A stretch of 64,000 bases of DNA, taken from contig NADL03000696.1 in assembly GCA_002205965.3 (NCBI GenBank), positions 901,501 through 965,500 of the forward strand. Direction: 5' to 3'. Under the pieces are notes generated by a model, which saw nothing but the letters and a program-made list of their open reading frames with translations, made no database searches and was not told the origin of the DNA. Positions 36,367-46,440 of this stretch are shown piece after piece. The translations under genes and the position numbers were made by a program. Position 1 is the first letter of the stretch. Every line of letters starts with the position of its first letter. Source of the DNA: Kappaphycus alvarezii. Its lineage: Eukaryota > Rhodophyta > Florideophyceae > Gigartinales > Solieriaceae.

Positions 36367-36487
36367 GTATTTGAGTGTCCCTTCTTCTGTGTTTTTTAAG
36401 CAGTGTTTCTTTCTGGGCCAGTAGCCGCTTTGGCTTCTTCCAGCTTCTGTACAGGGGCTTTTTCCATTATCTGGGCAAGCTTTACAA

Positions 36488-36772
36488 TCAAAATTGAAAT
36501 GACGATATTAGATAAAGGCATATTGGAAGACGTTCTATATTCATTTTGAAGCTAATTCCAAGCTTTTCATATCCATATGTATTATTTTTCTTGTCTTGGT
36601 TGATTCGACCACCCTTACATTTTTCTTTCTTCTTTGACCAGTATAAGGGGCCATCGTCGACCAGGCAGAAAGCTTCTGAAGGTTTCATAGCGTTCGCCAT
36701 AAATCGTTTAAAGTCTTTGTCTAACTCGTAGTGATAGAGATCTAGGTCTGACTCTAGGAGTGATCGAGGCAA
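36488..36772 (-). pseudogene. possible gypsy gag fragment
   Basis: A 94-codon frame, lysine-rich, with KDFKRFMANAMKPSEAFCLV and WSKKKEKCKGGRINQDKK. Its position upstream of RT on the same strand suggests gag. There is no zinc knuckle and no clear similarity, so assignment rests on position. Confidence 0.35.
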
Positions 36773-36789
36773 TTCCGGACGGATTGCCG

Positions 36790-38250
36790 ACAGGACATTT
36801 GGGAAATCAATCTTTCCGTTATCATTTGATTAGGGGTTTTGGCCAAACCATGGGGCGTAGCAATGTTTTGTAACACACAAATAAATTTCATATTCTTGAC
36901 CGAGCACCCATGTCGGTCATTTCAGTAGGAATATTGTCTTCGACGAGCTCATCTAACGTGGTCATGGAAACAGCATTCTTGGAAGCCACCGATTTTTTTG
37001 AGGAGAATGAGGAGCAGGGCGTAATTCAAGCTTCCAAACTTTAAAACATTTTCTATGAAGCCGATGTCTATGACAGACTCCAACCATTCTGATGTAGCAC
37101 AAAACTTGATTTGTACTGGCTTGGCGACTTCTGTTAACCTAGAGCCCTCGCCGAAGATTTGATTGCGCTTTTGGGTACATGGGAATATTGATCATGGTCC
37201 CTCATCAATGCATGAATAAAAGCGAAATCCGTCTTGTTCGGTATTTAGTGGTCCACTTCAGTTGCAACGAGTCTTCAATGCGTCACAAAACAATACGTGC
37301 ACCATTCGGAAAGATTTAACGCAACTAAAAACGTAGACACATTCCTTACCTCGTTTTAATCCTTATTGTAATTTAGACACGGTCAAACAAATGAATGAAA
37401 ACACGCTCATATGCCAATCCCATTTAGGCCTCGGTTTCTCGTTCTCGTTAATTGTAATTCCAATGAAACATTGTGATTACACCACTAAGAAAATCCAACA
37501 TCTATTATACAATAGTGTAACAGAGAAAATGTATAATCTCGTACGTGTTTTTACACTTAATGGTTTCATTTCTAAATAGTTTTTACGAAGCTCTCTGACG
37601 TGAACCTCGTAGACCCACGTACTCGTTTTTTAGTTGTTACTATCTGTTAATTGCTATTCCCTAGTTATTGCTGCAGTTTAACGGCATTGTCTAGTATCTA
37701 TTTCTACTATATTAAAATTGAAGCAGTGAGTATGAAACGAAAGAGCTAATTGGATTCTCTGTCAGAATCCAGGTACACCGTATCCATCAATTGCCTCCAC
37801 CTTTTTGCAATCTTTTACTTTCAAATACCTACAAATTTAGCAGGGTCTTGGCTGCCTCTCTGAATTTTTCAGATATCAGAGCTCTTCAAATGGACAGAAG
37901 GATATCTCGATACATCCATTTTTGTATTATTTCTCTCGTATAGACTGCAGTTTCATTAATTCGTGGAGTCACGTATTCCGAATAGCTCTATCTGGAGAAG
38001 AGAGCTTGAGAACCATAACACTTCAGTGGATAAAAAGAGAGCATCAGTAAAATCAAAATATAATGGTAAAATCAGATCAAATGATATCATTCAAATTCAT
38101 AGAACCTATGCCCTTTGCACGATTCGCAGTAAACAAGCCCACCCAGTCAATTAAAACACCCTATTTAGCCCAGTTAACCAGAGAACCTCCGTTCTCAGGT
38201 CATTTCAGGGGCTAGCCAAATTGCTTTTATCAGGACAATTAATTAAGTAA
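36790..38250. other. intergenic between the gypsy and copia remnants
   Basis: About 1.46 kb without a supportable gene; the gypsy 5' LTR would be expected near here but was not recognised. Short open frames (60-63 codons) show nothing familiar. Confidence 0.5.
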
Positions 38251-38252
38251 AC

Positions 38253-38622
38253 TGTCGTGAATTCCAATGTAGAAAAAAGCAGAGTGGGGCTTTCGGGCAA
38301 CTCTGTAAAAACATAAGTTTTTTTGCTGGTTGGGTCTGAGTTGAAGATCGATGAATTGTTTGCTCCATTTACTCGCCGGAATGCGGCAATCGCACTACTT
38401 ACACAAAATACCGTTACCGTCGACTAGCCCTAGCATGCGCGAGGATTTGTGTGTACTAGGATAAAAATCTTTCTAGAGTTCCATAAATATCTACTGTAGT
38501 AAGTATCTATAGATTATGTGGCCTTGATAGACTTTACATAGATATAAGTATCAATGGAATATCTATTTCATGTATAGATTGTAATTAAACCCTTCTAAAA
38601 GGGTACAGGGGCGAGTACTACA
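38253..38622 (-). repeat. copia 3' LTR
   Basis: Begins TG on the + strand (TGTCGTGAATTCCAATGTAG) and aligns with 44681-about 45045 over its whole length, with shared blocks such as CAGAGTGG, TCTGAGTTGAAG, CGCACTACTTA and TCTATTT/TCTACTTT. The end at CA (38622) is the best terminal dinucleotide, but similarity may continue weakly to about 38660. Confidence 0.85.
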
Positions 38623-38669
38623 GTATAGAGTAAGATGCGCGCAAGATGCATATTCGTAAATTTTTTCTA

Positions 38670-38685
38670 TACTCCCTCTCTCTCG
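38670..38685 (-). other. polypurine tract of the copia element
   Basis: On the minus strand this is CGAGAGAGAGGGAGTA, a purine run close to the inner edge of the 3' LTR, where plus-strand DNA synthesis is primed in LTR retrotransposons. An identical 16-mer lies at 39514-39529. Confidence 0.6.
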
Positions 38686-38780
38686 CCCATATTTTTCCAC
38701 TATTATACATCCGATAGTAGGATCTATTGTTCAACTGGTATATCACATTTGTTTTGGAAAAGTACTCCGATGAGTGCTTC

Positions 38781-40030
38781 TCATTTCCCGACCTTCGTAA
38801 ACCCATCAGCAATATTGTTCGAAGGTCGCACAAATCCGACATGACATATTTCAATCCTCTTGTACGCTTGCCTAACTGCACTTACGTCTATCATCAGCCG
38901 TTTCTCCAGGGTTGAAGACCGGTTTTTGATCACATCAAATAGGCTTTTAGAATCCGTGAACATTGATACGTTTATCATTGTTCCCATGATTAACTCTATA
39001 TCGTCCTTGGCTCTCTACGCTGGGTCGACAGCGTAAGCGAATGCATATAATTCCGCATCTAGGACAGAACGCGTGACCCTTCGGCTTCTGTGACTCAAGC
39101 ACCTTAGTATATTGCACCTGTCAGATTCGTCCGAAGGAGCACAATATATCCTAGTTGGGATGTATTGTCATTACTATTCGCAAAGAAAGAGTCCGCGTAG
39201 ACCTTTAATCTCAGTTTGTTAGAGTCAAATTTATAGTACTTGAGAGTTATAGGTGGGTCCTTATCCACTTGCCGGGCGATTTTTTTGATGCCACTGAAGT
39301 CGTCTTTAGAGATCATGCTCTCAGTTAATTGATACTTCATGTTAACTGCGCAACATATCTCCGGCCACGTGTACCTAGTCCAAGCCAGTTTGTGTCTCAA
39401 TGACCCCAAATTAGAGAAGTTTGCATCTTGATACTTCTTGGATACTGTTGTTGACTGAGCTCGAACATAAATCGGTTTTCTGGACTCGCACACCCACAAG
39501 TATGGTATCATCGTACTCCCTCTCTCTCGATATAAAATTTCGAAGCATTTTCTCAGTCATTTTCATAAACTGAGTCACCCTTCCAGATCATCCCTTTCAG
39601 CGTAGAACTTTCATGTTTTGTAAACACCGAAATATCATCACTGGTAGGCTTCATTCCTAAGTTCTGCTTTAAGTGAGGACTCATAGTTCTGTTCTAGTAG
39701 TCTTCGGAGTCTGAAAGTCCGTACAAGTGCTTAACCAGGTCAAGCATATATCCATCGGATAACTCGAGCTCCTTAGGAGGTTTCAAGTAAACCTTTCTCA
39801 AAAGTTTTCCCTTGGACTGCAAATACGGTTGTTTGACATCCTTCGACTAGATTTCGAATCCAAGTATCGCCGCTACGGCTACTAGAGTTCTCTTTGCGTT
39901 TTGCTTCATAGTGGTGGCTTCGTGAACTAGGAACCTTTTTTTGTCCTTGTAACTCTGAACCCGCAAACCTGGCTTTCGGTTATTTCTCCTCAGTACCCAT
40001 ATTTTTCTTATAAAGCACGATTCTTTCCTT
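38781..40030 (-). pseudogene. copia reverse transcriptase and RNase H
   Basis: About 39960-39600 reads KRFLVHEATTMKQNAKRTLV, GKLLRKVYLKPPKELELSDG and LVKHLYGLSDSEDY with two TAG stops (one replacing the Trp expected after DY). 39104-39511 reads LAWTRYTWPEICCAVNMKYQ and LRLKVYADSFFANSNDNTSQ, the start of RNase H. 38781-38987 closes with MFTDSKSLFDVI, EKRLMIDVSAVRQAY and NNIADGFTK, the standard copia C-terminus. The YVDD active site expected near 39540-39600 is not readable. The enzyme would copy element RNA into cDNA and remove the RNA strand. Confidence 0.87.
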
Positions 40031-40378
40031 CAATATAGTTGATTCTAAGAGTACATACTTTTTCAATACTTTCCTCCAAGTTACCTTCTTGACTATCCCA
40101 TGTAGCACTATATCTCTGGCTACCCTAAGGGCTCGAGAGTAGCACCTGGGATCTTAGGATGGATTACTTCGGTAACGTGGGTTCCAATCGATTCCCTAGA
40201 TGTATCATCACCTGTGTCCTTAAGTGTTGAACCTTTGATCCATTACGATCGATGAATACTTGCTTAACTTCAATACGACTGATCTCGTATGACCCCGTCC
40301 ACTTGTATAGTGTAGTGTTCTCGCGATAAACAAGTACTTTCTGCCAATCATTTAACTCATATTTAGAGGCATTTGTAT

Positions 40379-41147
40379 CTAGTATTTCAATGTTTTATGG
40401 ACCCTTATTTCATATGTTATCGTTTCCACTTCCGCCCGAACCATCTGTAGTGCTTTCATTCGCCCATCCTGGTTCGGGAGTTGGGTACTAATAGCGGGGA
40501 ATCTTGGCATAGTACCGAAGATAAGGAGGGACGGAACTAATCCGTTAAGATACATTGTATCATTCATTGCTTTGATACTAAGCATTAAGGCTAATTAGAG
40601 CTCACTGCTGGCTCTGAATATCTTATCTTCTGTTATATTCGGCCAAGAGTAAGATGGTATCATTTTCCTAGTCTAATTGCCTCGTGTCTCTCAACACCTG
40701 ACAAGAAGAGCTTAATTCCGCCTTCCTTCATAAATTCCTTAGATGTCCTCGATACGAGTTGACTTCCTGGTCAACGCGCATCCGATCAGGGCGGCCTGTG
40801 TATATCGTTGACCGGTACTCAAGGAAGTCGTTCCATACAGCCTGTGTTAACAGACTGTTCAGGAGCATTGCGTTCGAGAATTGCGTTTTTGTGTCGACTA
40901 TATGCAGTACAGGTAAATCATCAAGATTCATTATATCCAATTAAATCTTCTGATTGAATATTATGCTGCTTGTTATTGTAACCTGGCACGATCTCTGCCT
41001 TGGCGCAAAACGCTGGCATGCTTTGCAGGACTCTTTGATCTCCTCAACTAATTTAAGAGTCTCGGTCGTTGCTTGCTCTGGTTGGGCCCTTGATATCAGA
41101 TTAAAAATCTCTTTGCCTATGGATGGAAGAAGTGAAGTTGGAGACAC
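40379..41147 (-). pseudogene. copia integrase
   Basis: 40941-41147 holds the zinc-binding part (EIKESCKACQRFAPR, CxxC). 40728-40940 holds the core with LPVLHIVDTKTQFSNAMLL (first Asp) and RPDRMRVDQEVNS (second Asp). 40379-40585 holds the later core, KAMNDTMYLNGLVPSLLIFG. The gap at 40590-40727, where the catalytic Glu should be, is frameshifted. The integrase would insert the cDNA. Stops separate all three parts. Confidence 0.85.
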
Positions 41148-41584
41148 GCCAGCTGATTCCTTGTCAACAGTATCTCACTAAAATCCCTTTCGACAAACAG
41201 ATTTCCTCTTTTTCGTACAATTGGCATTTTCTGATTTTCTGATTTCGATATCAATACGTTATCGGCGTTATAGACAATCTGTTTCTGAGAGTCTAGTGTC
41301 TCTAGTAACGGTATGTTTGCATCGACCACGCCTACCTTGATTCATATGACGCCATCATCTGTTGTCAGTATCCTCATGAGTATTTTAACAATACTCGTGA
41401 AAATGCCATCCCTAAATTTGAAGCAGGAGTTCTGCTGTCTTGGTTTGGGTATGATTACGACAGATCTATAGTAATCATTAGCTTGAGCTTTCCCAATGAC
41501 GTATTTTTGAGGCCTTGTATAGGGGCACATTCCGTGAAATCTCTCCGCGCGACCATGTCGTTTTGATCCCGTCGGTGGTGACAT
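41117..41584 (-). pseudogene. copia protease end and pre-integrase linker
   Basis: 41342-41584 contains SCFKFRDGIFTSIVKILMRI, like the F-x-F-G-D-G strand following the protease core. 41117-41329 starts MVDANIPLLETLDSQKQIV, matching the D-x-P-x-L-x-G-L-D end of retroviral-type aspartic proteases, then the linker NLFVERDFSEI before the integrase. The catalytic DTG is not recognised. Confidence 0.65.
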
Positions 41585-41704
41585 TTAGTGTCTCGTACAC
41601 GTTTAGATTTGGGCAGAATGTGTCCCAATTTTTCTTATCTCTCTTCATCTTTCTAGTCAAAGGACGCAAGACAACTCCCTCCTGGCACTTTGATTCCGAA
41701 TTTT

Positions 41705-43094
41705 TCACAGTTTGCTATTTCTTAGGAATAATCCGGCGTATTTGAATACTGTTCTCCGAAAATTCTCCGGCACATTCAATATGGGGGGATCTGGTGTTTC
41801 CGAACGGGGTAATTGTGAGAAAAATTGCTCATAAACGTTATCAGACTTTTTATGCGAATCATCTTGTGACATGTGCCCGTAAAGGTCGTTTGAGTCAGTA
41901 TCGCTATCCATGATATCGCAAAAGAAATCTTCAGCGGACTGGGATTCATTACTTTCCGAATCATTATTATCAGAACGATCTTCATCCATATTTTGTTTCT
42001 CAAACTCGGCGCAAAGCTCAAAGAGAACCCATTTCGAGGCCTTTGCAGGGTCTTTCGAGTACTTCTCTTGGTAATATTGTACCTTACGAGTAACTTTTTG
42101 TGAGATGGATTCAGTTCAATCAGAGACTTTGTGCCCGGGAATACCACATCTCCAGCAGGCAGCGAATTTTTCTTATTCCGTCCGATTCTTTTGCAAAGCG
42201 CCTATCGGAGTTCGGCCTTTGCTTGTATAGCATCGTTGACCTGCCAGGCATTTCATATCTATGGCTCCTTCTCATATTGTTGGGATCTCGAGCATAGCAT
42301 CCCAGTTCATTACAGAGAGCCTCAGACACTCTACAGCGAAGTACTATTTTAATCTCATTTAGGGAAGAAAAACGAAGATTATTCTGATCACTCATTCGTC
42401 CCAATTTCTCTTCCTGTTCGAACTGCGCGGCGGCGATCAGCTGGCTGTAGAGGGCTTGGGAAGAAATATCACCAGTGTTTTTCCGACTTGAAGCATCCTT
42501 AGCCCAGGAGTATCCAAAAAAAGCTGATTGAAGGTACTCCACTTTGTGCATTTCATATCTCGTGTGTTCTGAGGCTTGACGTGTAATTTTCGGTATCTCT
42601 TCATGAAAGTTTTCAACGGAGTCGCTTAAAGTGATGTCTGGCGTAAGGAACTGGCCAAATCTCAGGCTTCGGTGGTACTTGTCTATGCGTTTCTGGCGAG
42701 ATACCGAGTTATACTATTTGTGCAAAGTTTGACAGCCTGACGGGTGTATTGGAAGTTTCTCTCCGCATATTGATTGCACATACGTTTTGTGTTGCCAGTA
42801 AGTGTGGTATAAATATTTACGGCGTTGCTCTGGCGTCAAAGAATAGTCTTGGCAAGCATATACGTACTCTGAGAGATACATATTCCAGCATTCGCCTAGA
42901 CCATCAGAAAATTTCCTGCGTTCATTTCTGAATCTCTGAGATATATGATGAGATATTTTGTCCCCAAAAGGGTGATCAGAGCCCATAGAACTGCCACTAG
43001 ACACCCTTTGATTCGATTTAATTCCTGTATTCTTTGGATTATCTAAATAGAAATGGGAATAAACGCATCTCAGGGAAGCCTCAGGGATCACCAT
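41705..43094 (-). pseudogene. copia gag
   Basis: Starts MVIPEASLRCVYSHF at 43094. The capsid-like part reads RRKFSDGLGECWNMYLSEYV and YSLTPEQRRKYLYHTYW (42714-43094). 42120-42551 adds MHKVEYLQSAFFGYSWAKDA, SQALYSQLIAAAQFEQEEKL and a Cys/His-poor relic of a zinc knuckle. 41705-41989 is an acidic linker (DRSDNNDSESNESQSAEDFF) leading to the protease. Gag forms the virus-like particle that carries the element RNA. The frame is lost between 42560 and 42710 and near 42120. Confidence 0.8.
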
Positions 43095-43104
43095 TGGAAT
43101 ATAT

Positions 43105-43166
43105 AGTGGATAAAACCGTTTTGAAGAATATCTCTAGTGGATGCAACCGTTTTGAAGAATATCTCC
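43105..43166. repeat. 31-bp tandem duplication in the copia leader
   Basis: AGTGGATAAAACCGTTTTGA... (43105-43135) is repeated directly at 43136-43166 with three mismatches. It lies immediately upstream of the gag start, within the element 5' leader. Confidence 0.93.
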
Positions 43167-43711
43167 TACTCATGTGACACTTTATAGATTCCTACTGTCG
43201 TAAGGAAGTCCAAAACACTGCGCCATAGTGTTGTATTAGAGCGCATGAATGGAACGAAGAGTAGCGTAGGTAGGTAGTTGGCCGAAATGAGATCCGTGAG
43301 GGCTGCACAGTTCAGATTGATAGTAACCACATAGTCACGAAGACGCTCCGCAAACCCGCGCTGGACGTCGTTATACTGTCTGATACTTTGTCCGAACGTA
43401 ATTATGTTCCGTACATGGAAAGAGTAAACTAAGTGACCCCCTTTATTTATTTCCTTTCGTTATTTTTTCCTGTTCTTTTCTTTTGGTTTTTGAGTGTCTT
43501 TGCCTGGATTTTTTTTACAATATTTCCTTTTGACTAAAACCCTTCTTCTAGAAGGGATATTTTTCCCTTCAAGCGCAGTGTACTGTACTGTATGGATTTT
43601 TTGTTTTTCATTTCTTTCAAATCATTTTTGGCAAAGGATTTTTTAAAATCAATTCCAATTTTACTGCACTATATCCAGTCCCACAGATAGACCTACACTA
43701 AAGCCTATCAG

Positions 43712-44560
43712 CTAATTGGCCTTGTAGGCCTTTCCACTAAGGTTGCGCCCTAAGTAAGAGTGTCTTTCAAAGCTCTTGGTGCAATTATTACAGTGCGTTG
43801 GGTTCTTTATGATAGCACGGCGATTCAGGTGCTTACAGCTAAGGCGATGGTCGAGAAACGCCTTCTCGCTGTTAAAGATGACGTCAAACAGCTTACAGTA
43901 CCTCTTTGCCCTAGGTATTTGCAATGAAGTCTTCTTGGCAACCCCGACCCGGTCGCCAAGGCGGCGATCTTCCTTATGGCGATCTCGAATCGGCAAATAT
44001 CTCTCTTTTTCGGGATGTATCCTCTTTAACCCGTCGGAAGGCGTACGTGAAACACGTGGCAGATATGGAGCTCCTGATTGGTTTCTGGAATTTGATCGTA
44101 ATTGGGATTCTTTAATTCCACTTGTCACCCTTTCAGCGGCTTTTACCTCATCTGCTAAGACTTGATTGTTATTTGCTGCAAAAGAAGCATTCCGATTGGT
44201 CCGAGATCCCACAGATATCGAAATATTGTTGTGAGTGGGTGTTTTCTGGGTTTCACTTTGCAGCTTTGGATTGGTCTCAATTGCTGTCTGATTTACCAGA
44301 TTGCGGACAGGTAGAAGCTGAAGAGGGATAGAAGAGTTCCAGGAGCTGGCTGGAAGCGTGTCGCAGTTGCTGCCGTTGACGGCTTGCAACCACTCGTAAA
44401 AAGAGCTAAGGGACAGCTGAACGCCAACTACCCAGGCGGTTCTGTATCTAGACGCAACTAGCGATCGGCCTAGTGTAGGGCAGGGGGCTAAGCCGCTTTC
44501 CGATTGAAATCCGGGCACTACCAAGTGTTCAGAGAATACAAGAGGTAATCGTTTGGTCAA
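43712..44560 (-). CDS. intact zinc-finger ORF between 5' LTR and gag
   Basis: 282 codons uninterrupted, the second longest open frame in the window, in an element whose other genes are all broken. The N-terminal 90 residues have no recognised fold; the middle (about 95-215) is polar, with many N, S, R and K (SRTNRNASFAANNNQ, IHPEKERYLPIRDRHKEDRR). Two degenerate C2H2-like fingers close the protein: residues 221-244 (YCKLFDVIFNSEKAFLDH, then SCKH) and 256-282 (HCNNCTKSFERHSYL, then GKAYKAN). The first lacks its second Cys; the second keeps CxxC but lacks the His pair. Such fingers occur in ORF1 proteins of non-LTR elements and in nucleic-acid chaperones. Chance openness or a recent acquisition are both possible. 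It lies 120 bases from the LTR and 620 from gag. Confidence 0.55.
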   Translation of the reverse strand: MTKRLPLVFSEHLVVPGFQSESGLAPCPTLGRSLVASRYRTAWVVGVQLSLSSFYEWLQAVNGSNCDTLPASSWNSSIPLQLLPVRNLVNQTAIETNPKLQSETQKTPTHNNISISVGSRTNRNASFAANNNQVLADEVKAAERVTSGIKESQLRSNSRNQSGAPYLPRVSRTPSDGLKRIHPEKERYLPIRDRHKEDRRLGDRVGVAKKTSLQIPRAKRYCKLFDVIFNSEKAFLDHRLSCKHLNRRAIIKNPTHCNNCTKSFERHSYLGRNLSGKAYKAN

Positions 44561-44680
44561 TTTTTTCAGACTTACACGTATCTCTAGACAACGCTGTAAA
44601 CCGTAACCGATAAGATTTATCTCACTAGATAGCGCAGAAAATTACTTTTGATAAACCTGAAACCACGGGTAAATCCGGAT

Positions 44681-45045
44681 TGCCGTGAATTCCAATGCAG
44701 AAAAAGCAGAGTGGCTCTTTCAGGAGACTCTAAAAGAAACGGAAGTGTTTCTTCTGGCTGGTTCTGAGTTGAAGGTCGATGAAATGTTTGCCCCCTGTAG
44801 TCACCAGAGAGCAACAGTCGCACTACTTATGAAAATCCCGACACTGTCGACTATACCTAGCACGCGCAAGAAGTTGTGTCTACTATAATAGAAATATTTC
44901 TAAATTATTCATAAGTATCTTCTGAAGTAAATAACTAAAGATTCTGTGGCCTAGAAGGACATGACCGTACATAGATATATCATTAGCATATCTACTTTAT
45001 GGATAGGTTACAAATACACCCTCAGAAAAGGTTGCAAAGGTGTTG
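44681..45045 (-). repeat. copia 5' LTR
   Basis: Begins TG (TGCCGTGAATTCCAATGCAG) and aligns along its length with 38253-38622. It would carry the promoter. The adjoining interior sequence (before 44681) should hold the primer-binding site; its reverse complement begins ATCCGGATTTACCCGTGG, which I cannot match to a tRNA 3' end. Confidence 0.85.
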
Positions 45046-45059
45046 AGGGCGCGAAGGGG

Positions 45060-45860
45060 GTAAATGGTACTCGTGCGCGAGGATATAGGGGGAAGTGATG
45101 TCGGAAGGCTGATTTGTTTTGCGGGTGGTTGGTGAAGGACGTAAGGAGGGGACAAGGGAGAGGAAGCAAGGTTGGTAGTCACATTTTCGTCGCTAGGTAA
45201 TAAATATCACCATTCGACTACAGTACAGCTCACCTCCAAGAGTCCTTCGAAACACGAGGCGCCACGTTTGTGGCTGGAAGGTGGCGGGGCGAATGCAGTA
45301 CAGTACTTGTACAGAAGACACACAGCAGTGCAAAGCCTTCCTGTTACCTCTGCCTCTCTCTGCTACGGTACCTCCACTGTCACAGCATCACAGGGAGAGG
45401 ACTACTGTGTTCTGTACTATGCACGCAAGACGCATATGTGTAGATTTTTTTCTAGACTTTTGGCTGTTTTTAGCCAGGAGATAAATAAATGATCACCACA
45501 CCGATGACCACAGCGCACAACTTAGACACTGGTAGATCCGTTTGCGAACCGTATCGCGATGGAGTGACAGACTTGCTTTCGATGATATACTGTAATTACC
45601 CCCAAGGCTTCAAATCAAGGTGGCCACGTCGTGCTGGTCATTGACCAGCAATGCAATGCAAGACTGGGGAAAAAATGACCGTTTCCAACTCTGGACCGGC
45701 CGGCGGAGTTCAGTCCTTCGGCACTGCAAAGAGATGATGAGGAAGTCCAGGCCCGTCGCCGATCGCCTCAGCAGGGCGGTAGCGGAGGCTCGTTGAGATG
45801 TAACGTGGAGCTTGTCCAACCCAGCGACATGAAGATAAAAAGTAATCGATGGGAAAGAGA
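45060..45860. other. intergenic, no gene seen
   Basis: Several open frames of 60-106 codons overlap on both strands with no recognisable family. ACTGTAC-type motifs cluster at 45290-45310 and 45415-45420. Confidence 0.5.
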
Positions 45861-45867
45861 GGCAAAA

Positions 45868-45986
45868 ATTGAAAAGGAAAAGGTTTGGGTGGTTCACTCT
45901 TGGAAGATATATCCGATCCATCACATGGTTTTCCAGACAACCGCAATCGACTCAAAAAGGGTATACCGACACAGTAATTGAAAAGT
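45868..45986 (+). repeat. dispersed repeat copy 1 (inverted partner at 53638-53756)
   Basis: About 119 bases including AAAGGTTTGGGTGGTTCACTCTTGG-like and AATCGACTCAAAAAGG blocks match the reverse complement of 53638-53756 at roughly 80 percent by eye. Read as protein it contains KRFGWFTLG and, with one frame change, TAIDSKR...YTDTVIE. It may be a conserved coding scrap or an old repeat. Confidence 0.7.
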
Positions 45987-46440
45987 GTAGAGGGCAGGAA
46001 GGTCTAGTCAGAAGTAGTGCACCGTATGGCACTGAAAGGGACGGGACCGATCCAGGAGATCGGTGCGCCTAAGGGTTAGAACCGCGGCACACACGCGCGT
46101 AGAGGAAGGAAAGAGCAAAGCTGATGTCGATGGGGTTAAATGACACGGTGGTTCATTTCGTGTAACAGATAAGGTGGCTGATCCCCAGTCCACTTGAATA
46201 GTGCTGTGCATGTACGTGAAATGTTGCGGCAGGCGCTGGTGGCACATTAACATACCTCAACTTCCCCCCCCCTCTGACTCTGGTTCTACCATCGTCAGGA
46301 TTTGTGAACAAAATATGCCCACAAGAGAACCCACGTTATCTACCGCACGAGATGTCCGCAGAACTAGGTACTGTACAGTATTCCAGACTAGTCAAATGTC
46401 CCCGAAAATAGTTGTTTTTCAAAAAAAATGAGGGAAATTT

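Larger units (their letters stand above)
32430..36772 (-). mobile_element. Ty3/gypsy LTR retrotransposon remnant with chromodomain
   Basis: From high to low coordinate the remnant carries a gag-like fragment (36488-36772), reverse transcriptase (34758-35742), integrase (33122-34150) and a chromodomain tail (32640-32906). This is the gypsy order RT, RNase H, integrase, chromodomain, which separates it from the copia element next door, where integrase precedes RT. LTRs were not found. All modules carry stops or frameshifts. Confidence 0.8.
38253..45045 (-). mobile_element. Ty1/copia LTR retrotransposon, degenerate but structurally complete
   Basis: Direct LTR copies at 38253-38622 and 44681-about 45045 flank, from high to low coordinate, a zinc-finger ORF (43712-44560), gag (41705-43094), protease and linker (41117-41584), integrase (40379-41147), reverse transcriptase and RNase H (38781-40030) and a polypurine tract (complement of 38670-38685). 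Integrase before RT identifies the copia superfamily. About 6.8 kb. The LTRs look about three-quarters identical by eye, so the insertion is old. Target-site duplications were not found and the outer LTR edges are approximate. Confidence 0.88.

Noticed and set aside
43776-44165. 129-codon frame on the + strand
   Set aside because: Antisense shadow of the 282-codon zinc-finger ORF.
45610-45955. Minus-strand frames of 104 and 81 codons
   Set aside because: Overlap in two registers and read against the dispersed repeat at 45868-45986; no domain seen.
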